In this document: in pieces, positions 9,100-17,229 of the stretch
Numbering within the stretch: the first letter of the stretch is position 1
Layout: each line of letters starts with the position of its first letter
NCBI GenBank assembly: GCA_964423615.1
Contig: CAYRFQ010000016.1
Span: forward strand, 1-64,000
Reading direction: 5' to 3'
Length of the DNA stretch: 64,000 bases
From: CAYRFQ01 sp964423615
Lineage (GTDB): Bacteria > Planctomycetota > Planctomycetia > Gemmatales > Gemmataceae
Translations under genes and position numbers: made by a program
Notes under the pieces: model-generated
Told to the model about the DNA's origin: nothing
Seen by the model: only the letters and a program-made list of their open reading frames with translations
The model's database searches: none

Positions 9100-9108
9100 G
9101 GTGATTTC

Positions 9109-10311
9109 CTACGACTTGGGTGTGTAATTCACGAACTCCCCGGCGCCCCATCGTCGTGCCGTCTCCTCGATTTCCACACGATGGACCGACTTGCCCTGTT
9201 CGTCGAGCAAATTCGGGAAGAAGTCTCCGAAAGCGTTGACCTCGAGGACGTAGTGGGCTCGAAAACTCCGCTCGAAAACGAGATCGATACCCGCAATTGT
9301 ATTGCTCGGATAGAGTCGGGCCACTTCGACACACGAATCCAAAGCATCCAACCACGCCCGTTTCGGGATGACTTCGTGACACCGTTTCAGATCGCCGCGT
9401 TGTCCTCCCAGGTGAAGATTCGTCATCGGATGCGGACTCAGTCGGAAGATCGTGAATCTCGGTTCCCCATAAACCATGACGACCCGGACATCGAAGTTCA
9501 GACCATCGATTTGGGCCATCGGAATCCCGCGTTGAATAGTCGCTCCTTCTTCCAGAATAAAGGCAAGACTGCGACGCAAAGCGCCTGCGGTGACCCGTTG
9601 CAGCAGACGCGTGTTATAAAAATCTCCATCGATTTCCACCAACGACGTGATGGCGTAAGACCGGGGTACTTGCGTGTGGACGACGGCGATTCCCGAAGCC
9701 GAGGAGCCCGTCGCCAGCTTGACGTAACCTGGCGAAAATCCTTCAACGAAGAGTTGCTCCAACACCTCGTCGACAGTCCCCGGCACAGGGAGTCTGTCGG
9801 GGCATGCAATCCCTGCCTCCGTCAAACGTTCAAGCGTCCTGTTCTTGTCGAACATTTCACCAACGACGAGCGGGCAGCACGAGACATGAAGGTGCGGACG
9901 CAAGTCGAACGACTTCCGCAGTCCACGGAGCACGCGAACAAAACCGAGGTACTGTAGACCAGGATGGATCAACTCACCTTTTCGGTAGGGCACCGTTTCC
10001 CATTCGCGATTCGCGAGATATTCCGAAAGTCGGCCTTGCTCGGCCAGTTCGGTTGTCCCGGCTCGAAGGAATCTACGCGTGACATCGAAATCTTTGCCGG
10101 GAGATTCGATTCGGACAATCGCTGGAGCATCGAACGCCGGCAGGGCATCGAGATTGCCTTCGCTCACCACGACTTCGGCCCACGAAACAACTTCCAATTC
10201 CGGCACGCGTCCTTGTTCGGCCCAATACTCTTTGAGTTCTTGGTAATAAAGTTGCCAACGTTTGCCGTCGGCGTTGGCAATCGCGACGTAACGGGGCGTT
10301 GGAATGTCCAA
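9109..10311 (-). CDS. STM4014-like ATP-grasp protein
   Basis: This 400-residue protein has an N-terminal PreATP-grasp-like part (YVAIANADGKRWQLYYQEL) and a C-terminal ATP-grasp fold. Matching stretches include VKLATGSSASGIAVV, FDVRVVMVYGEPRFTIFRL and AGIDLVFERSFRAHYVLEVNAFGDFFP, where the last supplies the acidic metal-binding residues. This matches the STM4014 family, whose genes usually travel with STM4011-STM4013. Those partners are not seen beside it here. ATP-grasp enzymes join a carboxylate to an amine or thiol through an acyl-phosphate; the substrate is unknown. The start is a TTG at 10311 with AAGGA very close, so it is uncertain. It is cotranscribed with the dehydrogenase. Confidence 0.75.
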   Translation of the reverse strand: MDIPTPRYVAIANADGKRWQLYYQELKEYWAEQGRVPELEVVSWAEVVVSEGNLDALPAFDAPAIVRIESPGKDFDVTRRFLRAGTTELAEQGRLSEYLANREWETVPYRKGELIHPGLQYLGFVRVLRGLRKSFDLRPHLHVSCCPLVVGEMFDKNRTLERLTEAGIACPDRLPVPGTVDEVLEQLFVEGFSPGYVKLATGSSASGIAVVHTQVPRSYAITSLVEIDGDFYNTRLLQRVTAGALRRSLAFILEEGATIQRGIPMAQIDGLNFDVRVVMVYGEPRFTIFRLSPHPMTNLHLGGQRGDLKRCHEVIPKRAWLDALDSCVEVARLYPSNTIAGIDLVFERSFRAHYVLEVNAFGDFFPNLLDEQGKSVHRVEIEETARRWGAGEFVNYTPKS

Positions 10312-10375
10312 AGTCCTTGCTCCATAGGCCAGTCAAGAGTCGAACGAGATCGGCAGTTCGTCGGAACGTAGCATA

Positions 10376-10532
10376 TCGTGTTTTCGATTCTCAGCCCCGA
10401 AGGAGCGAGAGATCCTGGCCATGAGTGGAAACCCACGGAACTCTTGGGCAGTCGGCTAAACGAGTGTCGTGTTTTCGATTCTCAGCCCCGAAGGGGCGAA
10501 AGATCCTAGCCGTGGGTAGGAACCCACGGAAC
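10376..10532. repeat. Two copies of a 66-bp dispersed repeat with hairpins
   Basis: Copies at 10376-10441 and 10467-10532, 91 bp apart, differ at 7 of 66 positions, all A/G transitions. The right copy folds into two intact hairpins: GCCCC-GAA-GGGGC, and an 8-bp stem CCGTGGGT/ACCCACGG. The left copy has mismatches in both. A degraded relative lies near 28990-29030. Confidence 0.75.
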
Positions 10533-10714
10533 CCAAAGAACCAACACAAACACGACTCTTATTCATCCGACCGCCCGAGGGGAGAAGGCCCCCAACCCGA
10601 GCGAAGCGGGAATCATAGCGAGCGAAGCGAGAAACACTTATTGAGAACTGCGTGGATAATGTAGCAGGCACACTTGGAACGAGTAATTTCTAGTTGTCCG
10701 GTTTTTGTGTTCGT

Positions 10715-10790
10715 CGTAGTTACACGCGGCTCGCGTGTACTTGGCAAGCTCGGCCAAGACCTAGTTACACGCGAGCCACGTGTAACTACG
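10715..10790. repeat. Large palindromic element (25-bp arms)
   Basis: Arms 10715-10739 and 10766-10790 are complementary at 24 of 25 positions. The 26-base loop contains a second small hairpin (CTTGGC/GCCAAG). It resembles REP-type elements. A related sequence occurs at 41913-41961. It lies just downstream of the stop of the secreted phosphatase-fold gene, so it could also end its transcript. Confidence 0.8.
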
Positions 10791-10818
10791 AGTTTCTTGA
10801 TTGGCTTGTCCTGACTTA

Positions 10819-12150
10819 TCAGTTCTCGTTGTCCTTGGAATCAAACCGAATGACGTTCCCTGGGCGGGCGTCTGCAGCGACGTACCGGACCTGGTGAACG
10901 ACTTCGTCTTGGTCATTGAGCAGGCGTATCTCATCGCCAGAGTTGGTCAACGGCATCTGGCCATGCTTGAGCTTAATCGTCCGGATGGCTCCAGCAGCGA
11001 TCGAGCCTTTCAAGGAAACGACATGACCAGCTCGGTCGGTCAGAGTCCAATTCTCGAGAGACTGTGCTTTTCCGCCGAAATTTTTCAGGACCACAACCTC
11101 ATTCCCCGCATCGCGGCCGTTCGGATTCGGAAGCAGGGAAAAAATGCCGACGGAAACTTCTGGGTCGATGATGCTTTTCGTAATGCGAAAATCGGCATAC
11201 ACCGGCAAATGGTCCGAGGCGGTCTGTGCCTGGTCCGGCAGTTCATTAAACACCCTCACCGATCCCTTGACATAATGCCCTTTCATCCAAGTAGGAATCA
11301 AAATCTGGTCGAACAGAATTTTGGTTCTTCGTCCTGGCCTGGTCATGTTCGTTCGGCGGGACCCGGGTATACTCGTCACGAACTTGTTACCCGAGATGGC
11401 CAAACGCTGGGAACTCCAACTCACGTGTTCCGAAATCAGCAACTCTTCCGTCAAATTTAAGAGAAACGATCCCGGCAAATTCTCGCTTTTGGCTCCCGCT
11501 GCGGAGTCTCCGGTTTCCAAGATGTTCAAGGCTCGGTTGTCCGGATTGTCGTTGAAGTCTCCCAAGAGCACAAAAGGCACGTCCTCGAAGTCGTCATCGA
11601 TTTTTTTGACAAGCAATTCGGCGGCTCCTACCCGTCGGTTGTCGGTCTGCTTTTGCCCGCCAATACGTGACTTGGCATGAACCACAAAGATATGGACCGG
11701 GAAATCGACCCCGTTGACTTCGATTTTGACGTTCAGGACGTCTCGGTTTCCGGGGAAAAAAGTATCCATTGCCCCGTCGTTGGGAAAAAGGAAATCCTTC
11801 GGCCCAGCCTTGAGCGGCGTGAGGACCTTCCATCGGTTGGATTTACGCACCGCGACTGCCAAGTCGAGTGCATCCCTGGACGAGTCGTCTATGATCAGGT
11901 CCCATTCGTTCTTATCAAAAACGGCTTCGAGGGCGTCGCGGTCTTTGATTTCCTGTAAGCCGATCACGTCCGCATCCAAACGTTTTATGACGGCTTGAAT
12001 GGCGTTTTTGCGATTTTGGGTGAGATTGTCAGCGTTCAGAAATCGAATGTTGTAGGTAGCAACACGGATTTTGTTCCCATCCTGAGCTTGGCTCACCAAA
12101 GGCAGGAACAAGAGGAGCGCCAACGCCAGCACATTCCAGCGCACTTTCAT
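10819..12150 (-). CDS. Secreted endonuclease/exonuclease/phosphatase-fold protein with lamin-tail domain
   Basis: This 443-residue protein begins at an ATG after GGAAGGGAA with a signal peptide (KVRWNVLALALLLFLPLVSQAQ); longer open sequence upstream is not used. Residues about 30-310 are an EEP metal-dependent hydrolase fold: RVATYNIRFLNAD, DVIGLQEIKD, FVVHAKSR, LLGDFNDNPDNRAL and SDHLPVYADF give the metal and catalytic residues. Residues about 325-440 form a lamin-tail-like beta domain (NEVVVLKNFGGKAQSLENWTL). The family cleaves phosphodiesters, so an extracellular nuclease is the most likely role; the DNA, RNA or lipid substrate cannot be told. Confidence 0.88.
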   Translation of the reverse strand: MKVRWNVLALALLLFLPLVSQAQDGNKIRVATYNIRFLNADNLTQNRKNAIQAVIKRLDADVIGLQEIKDRDALEAVFDKNEWDLIIDDSSRDALDLAVAVRKSNRWKVLTPLKAGPKDFLFPNDGAMDTFFPGNRDVLNVKIEVNGVDFPVHIFVVHAKSRIGGQKQTDNRRVGAAELLVKKIDDDFEDVPFVLLGDFNDNPDNRALNILETGDSAAGAKSENLPGSFLLNLTEELLISEHVSWSSQRLAISGNKFVTSIPGSRRTNMTRPGRRTKILFDQILIPTWMKGHYVKGSVRVFNELPDQAQTASDHLPVYADFRITKSIIDPEVSVGIFSLLPNPNGRDAGNEVVVLKNFGGKAQSLENWTLTDRAGHVVSLKGSIAAGAIRTIKLKHGQMPLTNSGDEIRLLNDQDEVVHQVRYVAADARPGNVIRFDSKDNEN

Positions 12151-12397
12151 CGTAGTTTCCCTTCCAGAAACGGACTGCGACAAGTGTTTTTGCTTGTAGG
12201 AAGCGTCTACTTTAGAAAGCGTAGAAATGTACGAGAAATGGACACAATTCTCGAATTTTTTTGGCAAGCAAAGGCTGAAAGACTCGTTGAATCTTCTGGT
12301 GTGTGGTGACCTGGAGCCGCTCAGTCGCCCGAAGTCACTACACAGAACAGAACAACTCTTTGTCAAGAAAGAGCCGGTGTTGGACACTCATCACTCA

Positions 12398-13828
12398 TCA
12401 CGGTGCTATGGATTTCCCTCCGGGACCAATTCGAACGACTCGAACTGTTGGCAGTCCTTGTTGGCTGCCTTCCAGAGGATGCCCGGCCACCACAATGACC
12501 CTTTCGCCTTCTTTGACGGCACCAGAGCGAAAGGCAGCTTCGACATCCGCCTCCAATCGGTCGGCTCCCTCGGGGACCAAGTTTCGATCCAAGAAAACGG
12601 GCGTCACGCCCCAGGACATGGCCAACTGCCGCATCACGTTTTCATCCGGTGCCGGAGCGATCATTCGAACGTTGGGGCGATGTCGTGCGACCATTCTGGG
12701 AGTTCGGCCCGAGTCGGTCGGTGTGATGATGGCCTGGGCGTGAATTTCGTGGGCCAACTCGCACGTCATGTGAGTGATGTGGTCGCGGATCTCTCCCCGT
12801 GGGACGTATAGCTCCCGCCAGTGTTCGTCGTCGATATGTGATTCGGCCTCGCGAGCGAGCAAATCCATGAACTTCACGGCTTCGACCGGATAGTCGCCGA
12901 TGGCCGTTTCCCCGGAGAGCATGATGGCGTCGGTCCCGTCATAAACGGCATTGGCGACGTCGCTGGCTTCGGCCCGGGTCGGTCGTGGATTCGACCGCAT
13001 CGAGTCCAACATGTCCGTTGCCGTCACGACGGGCTTGCCAGCTTCGCGAGCGTGGTTGATCAATTTTTTCTGAACTTGCGGAACCTGCTGGAGTGGAATC
13101 TCGACCCCCAAGTCCCCACGGGCGACCATGATTCCGTCAAACGTCTCGACCAGCTCGGTGGCACACCGGACGGCCTCGGGTCTTTCGATCTTGGCCATGA
13201 TCGGAACGGACAAACCGTGCGAGCGAGCTGTCGCTCGAAGTTCGTCGGCGGCGTACGGTGCACGAACGAACGAAAGCGCCAACCAGTCCACGCCGACTTC
13301 GGCCGCAATGGCCAAGGCAGCGCGGTCTCGCGGCGTGACGACCTCGATCGTGAGTGGAGTATCCGGTAGATTTACGCCCTTGTTGGGTAAGAGCTTTCCG
13401 CCGGTTACGACCGTCGCGACGACGACTTCCTTGGTGACTTTCGTCACGCGGAGTTGGAGCCTTCCGTCGTCGAGCAAGATTCGTTGGTCGATGGCGGCTT
13501 TTTCGAGTAACTCGGGTTCGGTGAGTTTGATGTCCCCCGCGTCGTTCGTCCTCCCGAGCGAAATGTCTTGGCCGGGAGTAAGTTCGATGGGCTCCGAGAG
13601 CAACGCCCGGAGTTTGGGTCCAGGCAGGTCGCCCAGGATGGCCAGCGGACGAGAGCGGTGGGCCGCGAGGCGTCGTAGCCGGTCGACGCGTTCCTTGTGC
13701 TCCTCTGGGCTCCCGTGTGAGAAATTCACACGGGCCACATCCAATCCGGTCTCCAGAATGGTCTCCAGGACGCCAGGGCGGTCCGTCGCTGGGCCGAGTG
13801 TCGCTACGATTCGTGTTTTTCTTTCCAA
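12398..13828 (-). CDS. pyk: Pyruvate kinase
   Basis: This enzyme converts phosphoenolpyruvate and ADP to pyruvate and ATP in the cytosol. Diagnostic stretches include RKTRIVATLGPA, ARVNFSHG, the signature IMAKIERPEAV, IMVARGDLGVEIPL and KPVVTATDMLDSM, plus AIMLSGETAIGDYP, followed by a C-terminal regulatory domain. The TTG at 13828 is preferred: GAGGTG lies 6 bases before it and the protein then begins MERKTRIVATLG as in relatives (476 residues). An upstream TTG at 13897 would add 23 residues that match nothing. It is divergent from the VIT-vWA gene, with a composite palindrome between them. Confidence 0.96.
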   Translation of the reverse strand: MERKTRIVATLGPATDRPGVLETILETGLDVARVNFSHGSPEEHKERVDRLRRLAAHRSRPLAILGDLPGPKLRALLSEPIELTPGQDISLGRTNDAGDIKLTEPELLEKAAIDQRILLDDGRLQLRVTKVTKEVVVATVVTGGKLLPNKGVNLPDTPLTIEVVTPRDRAALAIAAEVGVDWLALSFVRAPYAADELRATARSHGLSVPIMAKIERPEAVRCATELVETFDGIMVARGDLGVEIPLQQVPQVQKKLINHAREAGKPVVTATDMLDSMRSNPRPTRAEASDVANAVYDGTDAIMLSGETAIGDYPVEAVKFMDLLAREAESHIDDEHWRELYVPRGEIRDHITHMTCELAHEIHAQAIITPTDSGRTPRMVARHRPNVRMIAPAPDENVMRQLAMSWGVTPVFLDRNLVPEGADRLEADVEAAFRSGAVKEGERVIVVAGHPLEGSQQGLPTVRVVRIGPGGKSIAP

Positions 13829-13956
13829 AGCACACCTCACTGGTTTGGGCGGAGAGGATGTTTGATACAGCCTTACAACTTCTTTTTCCGATTGCAATCC
13901 AATTTCGATCAGGGTTCGTCTAATTCAATGAGCGAATAGTTCGAAAGGGAGTCTTG

Positions 13957-14095
13957 CAACGGCTCGGTAAATCAACGACGTGGGTTTGAGCCCGCGGAAT
14001 GGAAAAAGACATCAAAGTCCTCAGCAAAACGCAAAGGGGCGATCCTTCCGCGGGTTCATACCCACCAAGCACCATGGCCTTGGTTGAGCCGTTGT
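13957..14095. repeat. Composite palindromic element between pyk and the VIT gene
   Basis: Inner arms 13980-13998 and 14047-14065 pair at 17 of 19 positions. Outer arms CAACGGCTC (about 13958-13966) and GAGCCGTTG (about 14086-14094) pair perfectly. It sits in the 358-base gap between two divergent genes, so it shares space with both promoters. Confidence 0.7.
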
Positions 14096-14186
14096 CAGCC
14101 CGCTCCCGCCTGAATTCTTCGCGTCGCGGTTAGAACACCATTCGTCTTCCAATTACTTTCCGCCGAATCAAGGGAAGGTTCCATCC

Positions 14187-16727
14187 ATGCGAAAAAGTCT
14201 GCTGACGTTCGTTGTGGCGTTGTTCGTCGGAACAACCCTCACGACATTCGTTCCCGCCGCCGGGATCCTCATTCCGAAGGAGAAGAAGGTTCCTCCGCTG
14301 GCCATGGTCAACCACTTGGTGACGGTCGATATCGAAGACCAAGTGGCCACCACGCAAGTCCAGCAAACGTTTCGCAATCACACCGATCGGGCCCTCGAAG
14401 CTACCTACATTTTTCCCGTTCCCAAGGGAGCGAGTGTCAAGAAGTTCACGATGTGGGTCGGCGACAAAGAAGTCGCGGGTGAACTCCTGCCAGCGAAAAA
14501 AGCACGAAAAATCTACACCGACATCGTGCGTCGCACCCAAGACCCTGGACTCCTTGAGCACATCGGAAATAACCTCTTCCAGGTTCGCGTGTTTCCGGTG
14601 CCAGCCAACGGCGAACAGAAAATTCGCCTGAGCTACAGTTCGATCTGTACGAGCGAAAACGATTTGGTCAGGTTCGTTTATCCGCTCAAGACCGATGGCA
14701 AAGCCATTCGAACGCTTGAGAAGTTCTCGGTCCAAGTCAACCTCAAGTCCCAGCACCCGTTGCAGAACATTTACAGTCCAACACACGCCGTTACGATCAC
14801 CCGAAAGAACGACAACCAAGCCCAGGTCGTCTTCGAGAAGGCACAAGGCCTGCTGGACCGCAACTTCTTTCTGTATTATTCCGCAAACCCAGGCGACGTC
14901 GGGCTGACAACGATCACCCACCGTCCCGAGTCGGACATTAAGGGCCATTTCATGCTGCTCGTCTCGCCGCGTGCGGACTTGTCCAAAGCCCAACAAGTTC
15001 CTCGCGACATCGTGTTCGTCCTCGACACATCCAGCAGCATGCGAGGCAAGCGGATCGAACAAGCCCAAAAGGCCCTTACTTACTGTATTGAACATCTGGG
15101 TCCGAACGATCGATTTTCGATCGTTCAGTTTGCCACGGGAGTGAACAAGTATTCCCATGAGTTCCTCGAAATCACTGACGGGAACATCACACGAGCGACG
15201 CGATGGATCAACAATCTCAAGGCCGCGGGTGGCACAGCCATCGACCGAGCCCTCGAAACCGCCTTGTCGATGCGTTCCAAGGATGCGACGCGGAACTTCA
15301 CAATGGTGTTTTTCACTGACGGCTTGCCGACCATCGGCGAACGCAACCCCGACGTCATCCTCAAGAACTTCTTGAAGCGAAACACCGACAACACTCGCCT
15401 CTTCACGTTCGGCGTAGGCAACAATGTGAATGCGTCGTTGTTGGACCAGTTGGCCGAGAAATCCCGAGCCTTGACGACCTATGTCCAGGAAGGGGAACAG
15501 ATCAATGCGAAAGTCGCAAGCCTCTACAACAAAATCAACAAGCCCGTTCTGGCCAACTTGAAGCTCACCGTCAGCCCGAACGTGAAACTTGCCGACATTT
15601 ATCCTCAACGTCTCCCTGACTTGTTCCACGGAACCCAACTCGTCGTCCTTGGGCGATACGAAGGCCACGGCAAAGCAAAGATCAAGCTGGTCGGCCAGGT
15701 CGGCAAGGAAGAACGAGATTTCCACTACACGATTGCTTTTCCAGAGAAGACCCCAGAGCCGAAGCCCTTCGTTGAAGACCTCTGGGCTCGCCGAAAAGTC
15801 GGATACCTGCTCGACCAAATTCGTCTCAACGGCGAGCAAAAAGAACTCGTCGAAGAGGTCGTCGCTCTGGCCAAACGGCACGGCATCACGACCCCGTATA
15901 CGAGTTGGTTGGTCGTTCCAGACGCTCCTGTTCCAGTTGTCCGTCGCCCCGTCGATCCGAAGAGGCCCGACGTTCACTTTAATCTGGGACCAGCGGCATC
16001 GGCATCGGCTCCCGTTCCGCCAGGACTGACTGGTGGCAGTGGAAGCGGGGCTCCTGGTGGCGCGAAGAATCCGCAGAAAGTTTACGAATTCGCTCGCCAA
16101 GTCCAGAAAGACACCAAAGCGGCTTTTGACTCTCGAAGGAAGCTCGCCGAGGCGTCCATCAATAAGTCGATTAACGAATTGGCCAAAGCGAAGAAGGAAG
16201 GCAAACTCGGCACCGCTAAAAGCAACAATAAGAGCGGTAAACGCAAATCCAGCGATCAGACGCACGGATATTACACCCCGCACTTCAAGGCCCTTCAAAG
16301 GGCCCAGACGCAACTCGAGACGTATCGCGAGGCCGAGGACGCCCTACGCAAGCGTGCCTGGAGTGTCCTCCAAAATGGCCGCGTCGGCGTCAACCTTTCG
16401 ATCGATACGAACAACTTGCGAAACCAGTGTCAGCTGACCCAAACGGCGACTCGCCGGGTTCAGGACCGCAATTGCCTGGAAATCGGCGGCGTTTGGATCG
16501 ACGAGGCCTTCAACGCCAAACTCAAGGCCGTCACCGTCAAAGCGATGAGCAAGGCTTACTTCCGTATCCTCGAACGACATCCGGTCGTCCGAGACGTTTA
16601 TCGTCTTGGGAACCACGTCGTTTGGGTGACGCCAAGCGGGAAGGCCTTGGTCATCGACCTCGGCCACGGTGAGGAGGAAATGAGCGACGCGGAAATCGAC
16701 GCCCTATTCAAAAAGAAGAAGGAATAA
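14187..16727 (+). CDS. VIT domain and von Willebrand factor A domain protein
   Basis: This 846-residue exported protein has a signal peptide at residues 1-26. A VIT (vault/inter-alpha-trypsin) domain spans about residues 35-155 (ATYIFPVPKGASVKKFTMWVGD; AKKARKIYTDIVRR). A vWA domain follows at about 272-450 with an intact metal site, DTSSS (DIVFVLDTSSSMRG). A long helical, lysine-rich region with a proline/glycine linker follows, then a C-terminal domain with two cysteines (NQCQLTQ, RNCLEIGG) that has no recognised family. VIT-vWA proteins are thought to mediate extracellular or periplasmic protein contacts. A strong terminator follows. Confidence 0.9.
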   Translation: MRKSLLTFVVALFVGTTLTTFVPAAGILIPKEKKVPPLAMVNHLVTVDIEDQVATTQVQQTFRNHTDRALEATYIFPVPKGASVKKFTMWVGDKEVAGELLPAKKARKIYTDIVRRTQDPGLLEHIGNNLFQVRVFPVPANGEQKIRLSYSSICTSENDLVRFVYPLKTDGKAIRTLEKFSVQVNLKSQHPLQNIYSPTHAVTITRKNDNQAQVVFEKAQGLLDRNFFLYYSANPGDVGLTTITHRPESDIKGHFMLLVSPRADLSKAQQVPRDIVFVLDTSSSMRGKRIEQAQKALTYCIEHLGPNDRFSIVQFATGVNKYSHEFLEITDGNITRATRWINNLKAAGGTAIDRALETALSMRSKDATRNFTMVFFTDGLPTIGERNPDVILKNFLKRNTDNTRLFTFGVGNNVNASLLDQLAEKSRALTTYVQEGEQINAKVASLYNKINKPVLANLKLTVSPNVKLADIYPQRLPDLFHGTQLVVLGRYEGHGKAKIKLVGQVGKEERDFHYTIAFPEKTPEPKPFVEDLWARRKVGYLLDQIRLNGEQKELVEEVVALAKRHGITTPYTSWLVVPDAPVPVVRRPVDPKRPDVHFNLGPAASASAPVPPGLTGGSGSGAPGGAKNPQKVYEFARQVQKDTKAAFDSRRKLAEASINKSINELAKAKKEGKLGTAKSNNKSGKRKSSDQTHGYYTPHFKALQRAQTQLETYREAEDALRKRAWSVLQNGRVGVNLSIDTNNLRNQCQLTQTATRRVQDRNCLEIGGVWIDEAFNAKLKAVTVKAMSKAYFRILERHPVVRDVYRLGNHVVWVTPSGKALVIDLGHGEEEMSDAEIDALFKKKKE

Positions 16728-16759
16728 CGACGATTGCTCCTTCCGATCGCAACACGGAT

Positions 16760-16797
16760 GCCCGGCATGAGATCGTGTCTCGTGCCGGGCTTTTTTT
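16760..16797 (+). terminator. Rho-independent terminator of the VIT-vWA gene
   Basis: The stem GCCCGGCA(T)GAGA pairs with TCTC(G)TGCCGGGC and is followed by seven T residues, 33 bases after the stop codon. Confidence 0.92.
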
Positions 16798-17087
16798 GTG
16801 CGCTCGATTCGAGTAAAACCCGATCCAAGCCTCAATCCAGAGGTTCTACTCTGTCGCCGTTGCGTGGCTCAAAAAAGGACATGCCGATGGCGACGCTTGT
16901 TCGTCCGTCAACCTCTGCAAAAACCGGTTTTGGTCTCGCCAAGCCTAAACGACCTTGTTTCTTCTCCACTTTCCATAAGTTCCCAAACCAACCACGAAAC
17001 AGAATACCCATGCGTTCGTCATTCCATGGCCAGGAATGCGGAACACCCCCGAAAAAGTCTCGGGTCGCTTCGTCTTGCCCACAAAGG

Positions 17088-17093
17088 TATAAT
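17088..17093 (+). promoter_or_regulatory. Candidate -10 element for the S41 protease
   Basis: A perfect TATAAT lies 137 bases upstream of the S41 start. No good -35 is found 17 bases before it, so the assignment is tentative. Confidence 0.25.
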
Positions 17094-17229
17094 TCGAGTT
17101 GTGTTGGACAGAAACACAATCACCTTGCCTTCCACCCGATGCCTGACACCTCATTTAGCGCCAGGATGGTTGGTTCGCCATCATGACCAAACACGAAAAC
17201 TCTTGAACCCACAGGAGGGACTGCCGTTC

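Larger units (their letters stand above)
10312..10818. other. Repeat-rich intergenic region
   Basis: No gene. It contains two 66-bp direct repeats (10376-10441, 10467-10532), the short direct repeat GAGCGAAGCG twice near 10590-10625, and a large palindrome at 10715-10790. Confidence 0.7.
16728..17229. other. Intergenic region with terminator and candidate promoter
   Basis: Besides the terminator at 16760-16797, no gene is evident. Open sequence continuous with the S41 gene extends upstream, but it lacks the signal peptide and a ribosome site. A TATAAT at 17088-17093 could be the -10 element for the protease; the -35 position reads only TCGCTT. Confidence 0.5.

Noticed and set aside
8776..9957. 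Plus-strand frame of 393 codons across the dehydrogenase and ATP-grasp genes
   Set aside because: It spans two well-supported minus-strand genes and has no recognisable product.
14130..16313. Minus-strand open frame of 727 codons opposite the VIT-vWA gene
   Set aside because: It mirrors the third-position bias of the real gene, has no domain features and no ribosome site. The plus-strand product has clear VIT and vWA motifs.
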